NCBI GenBank assembly: GCA_004295085.1
Contig: SHNF01000017.1
Location: 270,565-334,564 of the forward strand
Direction: 5' to 3'
Length of the DNA stretch: 64,000 nt
Source: Planctomycetota bacterium
Lineage (GTDB): Bacteria > Planctomycetota > UBA1135
Of this stretch, positions 50,041 to 56,924 are shown one piece after another. Each line of letters opens with the position of its first letter. The first letter of the stretch is position 1. The translations under genes and the position numbers were made by a program. The notes under the pieces are model-generated. The model worked only from the letters and a program-made list of their open reading frames with translations, searched no databases and had not been told where the DNA came from.

Positions 50041-50810
50041 AGCCTGGCTCCGCGGTCTCCTGGCACCTGCTGTGCGCCTGGGCCCTGGCCGCCTGCGGCA
50101 GGGACCGGCCGGCCGCGGCAGGGGCAGCGGTGGATCTCACGGTCGCGGCGGCGTCCTCGCTGCGCGAGCTGCTGGAGCAGACGGCTGCGGCGTACCAGGC
50201 GGCGCACCCGGGTACCACCCTGGGCTTCTCTTTCGACGCCTCCTCGGCGCTCGCGCGCCAGATCGAGAGCGGCGCCGCCTTCGACGCCTTCCTGTCCGCG
50301 GACGCCGAGAACGTGGAACGCGTGCGCGGCTCGCTGCAGGCCGGCAGCATCCAGCCGTTCCTCTCCAACACGCTGGTGATGGTGGCCCGCTCCGGGCTGG
50401 CCGATGCCGTCACGTCTCCCGGGCAGCTCAAAGGCGTCAAGGGCAAGATCGCGCTGGCGGCGCCGGCCGTGCCCGCGGGCAGATACGCGCGCGCCTACCT
50501 GACGAAGGCGCAGCTCCTGGCCGAACTGGAGCCGCGCTTCGTCAACGCCGACAACGTGCGCGCCGCGCTGGCGCTGGTCGAGTCCGGCGCCGCCGACTAC
50601 GCCTTCGTCTATGCAACCGACGCCCGCGTCGCCAGGGACGCGCGCCAGGTATGGCAGGCGCCGCCGGAGGACGACCCCGGCATCGTCTACGTCGCCGCGG
50701 CGGTGCGAGGCCGGCACGCCGAGGCGGCCGGCAAGTACGTCGCCTGGTTGAACAGCCCGGCATTCCAGCAGGCGGCGGCGGCGCTGGGCTTCCTGCCGCC
50801 CAGGTCATGA
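50031..50810 (+). CDS. modA: Second molybdate-type ABC transporter substrate-binding lipoprotein
   Basis: The protein has 259 residues. The lipobox LAAC is near residue 16-19 (AWALAACGRD). ModA-type motifs: LTVAAASSLRELLEQTAAAY, GFSFDASSALARQIESGA, AFDAFLSADAENVERV, and FVNADNVRAALALVESGAAD, YAFVYATDARVARD. ATG at 50031 has GGAGG ten bases upstream; GTG at 50037, overlapping the previous stop, is an alternative. It is coupled to modB by ATGA. Together with the first modA it gives the transporter two binding proteins, possibly for different oxyanions. Confidence 0.88.
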   Translation: MQVKPGSAVSWHLLCAWALAACGRDRPAAAGAAVDLTVAAASSLRELLEQTAAAYQAAHPGTTLGFSFDASSALARQIESGAAFDAFLSADAENVERVRGSLQAGSIQPFLSNTLVMVARSGLADAVTSPGQLKGVKGKIALAAPAVPAGRYARAYLTKAQLLAELEPRFVNADNVRAALALVESGAADYAFVYATDARVARDARQVWQAPPEDDPGIVYVAAAVRGRHAEAAGKYVAWLNSPAFQQAAAALGFLPPRS

Positions 50811-51484
50811 GCGCGGACGCCGTTTCCATCACGCTGCTCACCCTGCGGGTGGGCCTGGTGGCTTGCGCGATCATCCTGGGGCCAGGCGTGGCGCTCGGCT
50901 ACGTGCTGGCGCGCAAACGTTTCTGGGGCCGCACCCTGGTCCAGACCGTCGTGATGCTGCCGATGGTGCTGCCGCCGGTCGCCGTGGGCCTGCTGCTGCT
51001 GTTCCTGTTCGCGCGCCGCTCGCCGGTCGGCCAGGCGGTGGAGAGCGTGTTCGGCGCTCCGCTGCTGCTCACCTGGTGGGCGGCGGCGCTGGCCTCGGCC
51101 GTCATGGCCTTCCCGATGCTGGTGCTCGGCGCCCAGCAGGGCTTCCAGTCCGTTCCGCGCCGGCTGGAGCAGGTGGCGGCGACGCTGGGTGCGTCGCGCC
51201 GGGCCGTGTTCTTCCGCGTCAGCCTGCCGCTGGCGGCGCGCGGCATCCTGTTCGGACTCGCCTTCGCCTTCGCGCGCGCCATCGGCGAGTTCGGCGCCAC
51301 GACGGTGGTCGCCGGGCACATCCCGGGCCGAACCGAGACTCTGGCACTGGCCATCTACGCGCGCATCGAGCAGTTCGAGGACGCCGAGGCCCTGGGCCTG
51401 GCCGCCGTGTCGCTGGCGCTGGCCCTGGCCATGACCGGGACTGCGCACTGGCTGCTCCGGAGCCGCGAGAAGGGGGAGGCGTGA
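50807..51484 (+). CDS. modB: Molybdate ABC transporter permease
   Basis: The protein has 225 residues with about five membrane segments. VMLPMVLPPVAVGLLLLFLF is the typical early segment. The ABC-coupling loop is EQVAATLGASRRAVFFRVSL followed by PLAARGI, and FARAIGEFGATTVVAGHIPG is the hallmark of ModB. It would form the membrane channel with ModC. ATG overlaps the modA stop, and its own stop overlaps the modC GTG. Confidence 0.93.
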   Translation: MSADAVSITLLTLRVGLVACAIILGPGVALGYVLARKRFWGRTLVQTVVMLPMVLPPVAVGLLLLFLFARRSPVGQAVESVFGAPLLLTWWAAALASAVMAFPMLVLGAQQGFQSVPRRLEQVAATLGASRRAVFFRVSLPLAARGILFGLAFAFARAIGEFGATTVVAGHIPGRTETLALAIYARIEQFEDAEALGLAAVSLALALAMTGTAHWLLRSREKGEA

Positions 51485-52521
51485 ACGCCTTCGAACTGCG
51501 CGCCGACTATCCCGGCTTTCGCCTGCAGGCCGCGGCGTCCTGGGACGCGCCCTGCGCCGCGCTGTTCGGCGCCAGTGGCAGCGGCAAGACCACGATCCTG
51601 GAGGCGCTCGCGGGCCTGCGGCCGCAGGTGCGTGGCCGCGCCTGCCTGCGCGATTGCGAGCTGGCAGGCCTGCCGCCGCAGGCGCGCGGGATCGGCTGGG
51701 TGCCGCAGGACGGCGCCCTGTTTCCGCACATGAGCGCGCGCCAGAACCTGCAGTTCGCCGAGGCGGCGCGCCGCGGCAGGGCCGCCATCGACGCCGCGGT
51801 CGAGGCGCTGGAGATCGCCCCGCTCCTGGACCGCCCGGCGCGCCTGCTCTCGGGCGGCGAACGCCAGCGTGTGGCCATCGCGCGCGCGCTGGCCTCGCGG
51901 CCTTCCTTCCTGCTGCTGGACGAGCCGCTCGCGTCCATCGACCGGCCCTTGCGCAGCCGCGTCCTGCCCTTCCTGCAGCGCCTGCCGCAGCAGACCGGGG
52001 TACCGATGCTGATCGTGACCCACGATCCGCTGGAGGTCCTGGCCCTGGCCCAGCACGTCCTGGTCCTGGAGGAGGGCCGCGTGGTGCAGCAGGGCGATCC
52101 GCGCGGCGTGTTCGCCTCGGCCTCGGCCTTCGGCGCGCTGCATGCGCTCGGCGCGGAGAACGTCTTCGACGTGCAGGTCCTGGAGCAAGAGGACGGCACT
52201 CTGAGCGTCCAGACTCCTGCCGGATGCATCCTCGCGGTCGCCGCCGCGCCGGGACAGCCGGGGCCGGAGCGCGTCGCCGTGCGCTCTGAGGACATCCTGC
52301 TCGCGACGCTGCGCCCGGAGGGCATCTCGGCCCAGAACATCCTGCCCGGGCAGATCGAGGCTCTGGAGCCCGCGGGGGCGCAATCCCTCGTGCACGTGCG
52401 GGCCGGCGGCGAGCTGTGGAAGGCCAAGCTGACCGCGCGCGCGGTGCACAAGCTCGCACTGGCCAGGGGCGGCGACGTCTACCTCATCATCAAGGCCCAT
52501 TCCATCCTCCATGGCGGCTGA
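51481..52521 (+). CDS. modC: Molybdate ABC transporter ATP-binding protein
   Basis: The protein has 346 residues. Walker A GASGSGKTT is at 30-38, the Q-loop in IGWVPQDGALFPHMSARQNL, the signature LSGGERQRVAIARAL from 123, Walker B FLLLDEPLASID from about 143, and the switch His in VTHDPLEVLAL. A TOBE domain follows (about 285-346; ISAQNILPGQIEAL, KLTARAVHKLALARGG). It drives uptake. GTG at 51481 overlaps the modB stop. It ends the operon; the 69-base gap to the convergent gene has only a weak five-base-pair hairpin (52551-52565). Confidence 0.93.
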   Translation: MNAFELRADYPGFRLQAAASWDAPCAALFGASGSGKTTILEALAGLRPQVRGRACLRDCELAGLPPQARGIGWVPQDGALFPHMSARQNLQFAEAARRGRAAIDAAVEALEIAPLLDRPARLLSGGERQRVAIARALASRPSFLLLDEPLASIDRPLRSRVLPFLQRLPQQTGVPMLIVTHDPLEVLALAQHVLVLEEGRVVQQGDPRGVFASASAFGALHALGAENVFDVQVLEQEDGTLSVQTPAGCILAVAAAPGQPGPERVAVRSEDILLATLRPEGISAQNILPGQIEALEPAGAQSLVHVRAGGELWKAKLTARAVHKLALARGGDVYLIIKAHSILHGG

Positions 52522-52590
52522 CCATCGAGCGCCTGAAGAATCCGTAGCGGATCCGTGCTTCGGATGAATCTGCAACGCAGCCTGCAGCGC

Positions 52591-53958
52591 TCATGCCAGC
52601 CGCGACAGCGCGTTGGCAGCGGTCACGCCGTCGGCGCGCGGGAGCAGCTCGGGACTGCCGACCCAGACCGGGCCTTCCTCGGGACTGTCGGGGAGGCGGC
52701 CGTGGGTGCCGCGCACGAGGTCGGTGTCGAGCGGAATGACGTTCATCAGCGTGCGGAAGCCGAGCTTCTTGCCGAGCAGCTTCAGAGCCAGGCGTGGTCT
52801 CAGGAAGGGGATCCGGGGGTCCAGGAACAGCTCGCAGGGGTCGTAGCCGGGCTTGCGGTGGATGTCCACGGTGCGCGCGAAGTCCGGCTCGACGTCCTCG
52901 CCGTCCCAGTAGGGGTAGGCGAACCAGCGCTCGCGGGCGGCCACGGCGAACAGCTCGCCGCTGCGCGGGTGGTCCAGGCCGATGGACGCGTACGCGGAGC
53001 GGTCGAACACGCGCTCGACGCCGTCCAGGTCCTCGAGCAGGCTGCGCACGCGCGGGATGTCGGCGGCGCCGGCGACGTACACGTGCGCGCACTGGTGGTC
53101 GCACACGGCGAAGGCGCGCGAGCAGCCCGGGTCGAGGAGCGCGCCGTTGCGGGCCGCGTGCACGGCCAGGAGGCCGGCGCGGCGCAGGGCGCGGTTGGGG
53201 AACAGCGCGCCGCGGGCGGGCGTGATGCCGTATTCGCTCACGACCACGGTCTCGATGGCCTCGGCGTGGGCGTGGTCCAGGAGGCGTCCGGCCTCCGCGT
53301 CCACCGCGGCGGCGGCGGCGAGCGCGCGCGGGTGCGTGGGTCCGAAGCGCTGCAGGTCGTAGTCGAGGTGGGGCAGGTAGACGAGGGTGAGGCCGGGCCG
53401 TTCCTCCTGGAGGATGTCGAGGGCGGCGTCGGCGATCCAGCGCGTGCTGTGGATGTCGGCGCCCGGGCCCCAGAACTGGAACAGCGGGAACTCGCCCAGG
53501 CGCTGGCGCAGGCGCGTGCGCAGCGCCGCCGGGTGCGCGTGGATGTCCGGGCCCTTGCGCCCGTCGGCGTAATACGTGGGCCGCGGCGTGACGCTGATGT
53601 CGGCGCGGCTGGGCAGGTTCCACCACCAGAAGACCTGGGCGGTGAGGGAACCGGGGTGCGCCGCGCGCCAGCGCTCGAACAGCGTGGGAACTTGCAGCAG
53701 CGCCGCGGACTGGCGCCACAGCCAGACTTCGGCCAGATCGCGGAAGTACCAGCCGTTGGCGACGGCGCCGTGCTGCGAAGGGCGTGCGCCGGTGAGCATG
53801 CTGGCCTGCACGCTGCAGGTCACCGCCGGGAGATCGGGCCGGAGCGGGCGCAGCAGGCGCTGGCCGGCGCAGGCCTCCAGGCGCGGCATGCTTCCCGAGC
53901 GCAGCAGCGCCGGAGTCAGGCCGACCACGTTGAGCACGAGCACGCGGTGCGCGCTCAT
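52591..53958 (-). CDS. Alkaline phosphatase superfamily phosphodiesterase (NPP-like)
   Basis: The protein has 455 residues. The nucleophile region DLPAVTCSVQASMLTGARPS followed by QHGAVANGWYFRD matches nucleotide pyrophosphatase-type enzymes. FWWWNLPSRADISVTPRPTY, LVYLPHLDYDLQRFGPTHP and VVVSEYGITPARG supply further metal ligands. The N-terminal motif reads LNVVGLTPALL where many relatives have a DG pair. Close relatives occur in Ebo-type gene clusters, but no such cluster is seen here. The ATG overlaps the addA stop (ATGA), so it is co-translated with the recombination genes. The substrate is unknown. Confidence 0.82.
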   Translation of the reverse strand: MSAHRVLVLNVVGLTPALLRSGSMPRLEACAGQRLLRPLRPDLPAVTCSVQASMLTGARPSQHGAVANGWYFRDLAEVWLWRQSAALLQVPTLFERWRAAHPGSLTAQVFWWWNLPSRADISVTPRPTYYADGRKGPDIHAHPAALRTRLRQRLGEFPLFQFWGPGADIHSTRWIADAALDILQEERPGLTLVYLPHLDYDLQRFGPTHPRALAAAAAVDAEAGRLLDHAHAEAIETVVVSEYGITPARGALFPNRALRRAGLLAVHAARNGALLDPGCSRAFAVCDHQCAHVYVAGAADIPRVRSLLEDLDGVERVFDRSAYASIGLDHPRSGELFAVAARERWFAYPYWDGEDVEPDFARTVDIHRKPGYDPCELFLDPRIPFLRPRLALKLLGKKLGFRTLMNVIPLDTDLVRGTHGRLPDSPEEGPVWVGSPELLPRADGVTAANALSRLA

Positions 53959-56924
53959 GCCGGCGGCACCTCCACCACCGCGCCGGAGTCCAGCAGCAGC
54001 AGCTCCAGGCGCGGCGGCGCGTCCAGGGCCAGGGCGGCGCGCAGGGCGCGTCCGTACAGGCGCAGCTGCGCGCCGTAGCGCCGCTGCGCGCCGGCGGCGT
54101 CCAGCCCGGCGTCGGTCTTGAAGTCGGCCACCACGTAGCGGCCGTCGGCGGCGCGATACAGCAGATCGACGGCGCCGCTGTAGGTGATGCCCTCCTCCTG
54201 GTGCAGGAGCGGCAGCTCGGGCCAGCGTTCGCATCCGGCCAACGCCAGCAGGTGGCGGCCGCAGGCTGACTGCGGCAGGCGCTCGAGCAGCGCGCGCGCC
54301 CGCGCCACGACCGATTCCGGCGCGACTCCGGCCTTCTCGGCCTCCGCCGCGGCGATCGCGGCCAGGGGCGCGGTCAAGGCGGCGCAGTCCCGGTAGTCCC
54401 AGAGCTCGAACAAGCGGTGGACGCTACGCCCCACGGCGCGCGCCAGCGGGGCGGCGTCCTCGTCGGCGCCGGGCTGGAATTCCGCCTCCGGCGCTGCGTG
54501 TCCGAGCGCCGAAGGCCAGCCATGCAGCGGCCGGGCGCTCACCGGCGCGCGCTCCCATGCGGCCACGGCGGCGGCGGCCTGCGCCGCGCCGATGCCGGGC
54601 GGGCGTGCCGCGGTGTCTTCACGGGACGGCGCGGCCGGCTCGAAGGCGACGCCGTCCACCGGCGCGGGCGCCTGACCCGGGACGTAGCCCCAGCCGTCCT
54701 GCAGGGCGCGCAGCCACGGGTTCCTGGCGCATTCCTTGGGATCGGCGCGGCCCTGCACCAGGACCAGCTCCTCGCGCGCGCGCGTGAGCGCCACGTACAG
54801 GAGGCGCAGGCGCTCGGCCTCGAAGTGCCTGCGGTTCGCCTCGGCCAGCGTGGCGTGCAGCGCGTTGGCCTGGCCCTTGCGCACCTGCACGCCGTAGCCG
54901 AGCCGCTGGTCCACCAGCAGGTGCAGGCCGCGCTCGTCGGGCACGCAGCCGCCGTCGAAGGCGCACAGGATCACGATCCGCCGCTCCAGTCCCTTGGCCT
55001 TGTGCACCGTGAGCACGGTGACGGCGTCGGCGTTCTCCTCGCTCACTCCCTGGTCGGCGTCCTCGCCCTGCCCCAGGCGGTCCGCCAGCGCCTCCACGGC
55101 GGCGCGCAGCGGGACGGCACGCGCGCGCAGGTCCTCGGCGACGCTCTCGGCGGCCTTGTCGAGGTTGGCCGCGGCCTGCGCGCCGTTGCGGCGCAGGCCC
55201 CAGGCGGCGCGCAGCCCGCTGCGGGCGAGCAGGCGCGCCGGGACTTCGTCCTGGGCGCAGCCGGCCAGGGCGGCGCGCCAGCCGGCCAGGCGCGCCAGGG
55301 CGTCCGCCACCGTGGGACAGGCGGAGGCGTCCGGCGGCGGGTGGCCGAAGGGCGCATTCCCGATGGCTTCCCGGTAGTGCGCCAGCTCGGCGTCGCAGAC
55401 GCCGCCCACGGCGCTGCGCAGGAAGGCCAGCAGCGCCGGGCGGTGGCGGGGACGCTGCTCCTCGTCCGCGTCGGGGCCGAGGAAGGCGCCGAGCAGCGCG
55501 GCGAAGTCGCCGATCTCCGCGCGCTTGAAGAAGGACTTGCCGCCGTCCACCGTGAACGGGATGCCGGCCGCGTGCAAGGCCTCCTGCAGCTGCGGGAGGC
55601 CCGGGAACTGCGGCATCAGCACCAGGAAGTCGCTCCAGGGCAGGGCGCGCCGCGCGCGCCGGCGCAGGATCTCGGCGGCCACGGTCGCGGCTTCGCGGGC
55701 GCGCACCTCGTCCGCCTGGTTCGGACCGTCCGGGACGGCCAGGACGCGCACGCGCGGCGCCTGCCCCGGACCGTCCTGGTTGCGCGGATCCGGATGGATG
55801 GCGACGTACGCCGGCTGGACGCCTTCCTCCGCGCGCATCACCCGCGCGAACAAGGCGTTGACCGGCTCGAGCAGGCGCGACCGGCTGCGGAAGTTGGTGT
55901 CCAGGGCCAGGATCGCGCCGCGCGCGCCGATCTGGGCGCGGAAGCGCGCGTAAGCGGCCAGATCGGCCCGGCGGAAGCGGTACACGGACTGCTTGGGGTC
56001 GCCGACCAGGAACAGGCGCGGGCGATGGCCCGGTTCGTCCGGCTCGTGGCTGAGGCGCAGCAGCAGCGCGTACTGGTTGGGGTCGGTGTCCTGCAGCTCG
56101 TCCACCAGCAGGTGCTGCCAGCGCGCGCGCTCGGCGCGCCGGATGTCCGGCTCGCGCTCGAGCAGCTCCGTGGCGCGCTGCACCATGCTGTCCATGCCGA
56201 GGTACCCTTCCGCGAGCAGCCGCGCCTGCAGGCGCGCGGCGCTGCGCGCCGCCACCAGCGCCAGGGCGTCCTCGGGGCTGTCGGCCTGCTCCGGGAGCGG
56301 AGCGGGAGGATGGAGGGCCGCCTCCTGCGCCAGTTCCAGGATGCTCGCGGCCGGGAAGGCGGCGAGTCGCGCCCGCACGGCCGGCGCCGTCTCGGCCAGC
56401 TCCGCGGCGACCAGCGCGGGGCCCAGGCGCTCGGCCAGCGCGCGCAGCGCGTCGCCTTCGTCCGGCTGGAAGTGCGGCGGCACGCCCGCGGCCAGCGGAT
56501 GGCGGCGCAGCAGGGCCGCGCAGAACGCGTGCAGCGTGCCGATGGCGGCTTCGTCCAGGTCCTCCAGGCAGTCCAGCGCGCGCGCGCGCGCGGCGGTGCG
56601 CGCGTCCGGGTGCTCGAGCCGCTCCCCCACGCGGGCGGCGGCGGAGGACGGCGGCGGCGCCGCCGTGCCCGGCGCCGCGGCCACGAAGGCCTCCAGCTCC
56701 TGGACCAGGCGGTTGTGCAGCTCGGCTGCCGCCTTGCGCGTGAAGGTGATGGCCGCACAGCGGCGCAGCGGCGCTCCCTGCACCAGCAGCGCCTGCAGCA
56801 TGCGCTCCACCAGCAGCGAGGTCTTGCCCGAGCCGGCACCGGCCTCGACCAGGAAGTCGGCCGACAGCTCGGTGACGGCGCGCTCGCGCGCCGCGGCGTC
56901 GTGCAGGGCCAGCGCCGTGCTCAT
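53955..56924 (-). CDS. addA: UvrD-family helicase-nuclease, AddA-like
   Basis: The protein has 989 residues. Walker A EAGAGSGKTSLL is at 27-38; AITFTRKAAAELHNRL, the IGTLHAFCAALLRRHP motif, LLVDELQDTDPNQY (Walker B), LVGDPKQSVYRFRRAD, NFRSRSRLLEPVN, VTVLTVHKAKGLERRIV and RLLYVALTRAREELVLV are the superfamily 1A helicase series. The C terminus has a PD-(D/E)xK nuclease (SGAVDLLYRAADGRYVVADF followed by KTD). With the adjacent AddB-like protein it would process double-strand DNA ends for recombination. It overlaps addB by ATGA. Confidence 0.9.
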   Translation of the reverse strand: MSTALALHDAAARERAVTELSADFLVEAGAGSGKTSLLVERMLQALLVQGAPLRRCAAITFTRKAAAELHNRLVQELEAFVAAAPGTAAPPPSSAAARVGERLEHPDARTAARARALDCLEDLDEAAIGTLHAFCAALLRRHPLAAGVPPHFQPDEGDALRALAERLGPALVAAELAETAPAVRARLAAFPAASILELAQEAALHPPAPLPEQADSPEDALALVAARSAARLQARLLAEGYLGMDSMVQRATELLEREPDIRRAERARWQHLLVDELQDTDPNQYALLLRLSHEPDEPGHRPRLFLVGDPKQSVYRFRRADLAAYARFRAQIGARGAILALDTNFRSRSRLLEPVNALFARVMRAEEGVQPAYVAIHPDPRNQDGPGQAPRVRVLAVPDGPNQADEVRAREAATVAAEILRRRARRALPWSDFLVLMPQFPGLPQLQEALHAAGIPFTVDGGKSFFKRAEIGDFAALLGAFLGPDADEEQRPRHRPALLAFLRSAVGGVCDAELAHYREAIGNAPFGHPPPDASACPTVADALARLAGWRAALAGCAQDEVPARLLARSGLRAAWGLRRNGAQAAANLDKAAESVAEDLRARAVPLRAAVEALADRLGQGEDADQGVSEENADAVTVLTVHKAKGLERRIVILCAFDGGCVPDERGLHLLVDQRLGYGVQVRKGQANALHATLAEANRRHFEAERLRLLYVALTRAREELVLVQGRADPKECARNPWLRALQDGWGYVPGQAPAPVDGVAFEPAAPSREDTAARPPGIGAAQAAAAVAAWERAPVSARPLHGWPSALGHAAPEAEFQPGADEDAAPLARAVGRSVHRLFELWDYRDCAALTAPLAAIAAAEAEKAGVAPESVVARARALLERLPQSACGRHLLALAGCERWPELPLLHQEEGITYSGAVDLLYRAADGRYVVADFKTDAGLDAAGAQRRYGAQLRLYGRALRAALALDAPPRLELLLLDSGAVVEVPPA

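Noticed and set aside
52551..52565. Hairpin ATCCG-TGCTT-CGGAT as terminator between modC and the phosphodiesterase
   Set aside because: The stem is only five base pairs with no U tract. It may contribute but is too weak to list as a terminator.
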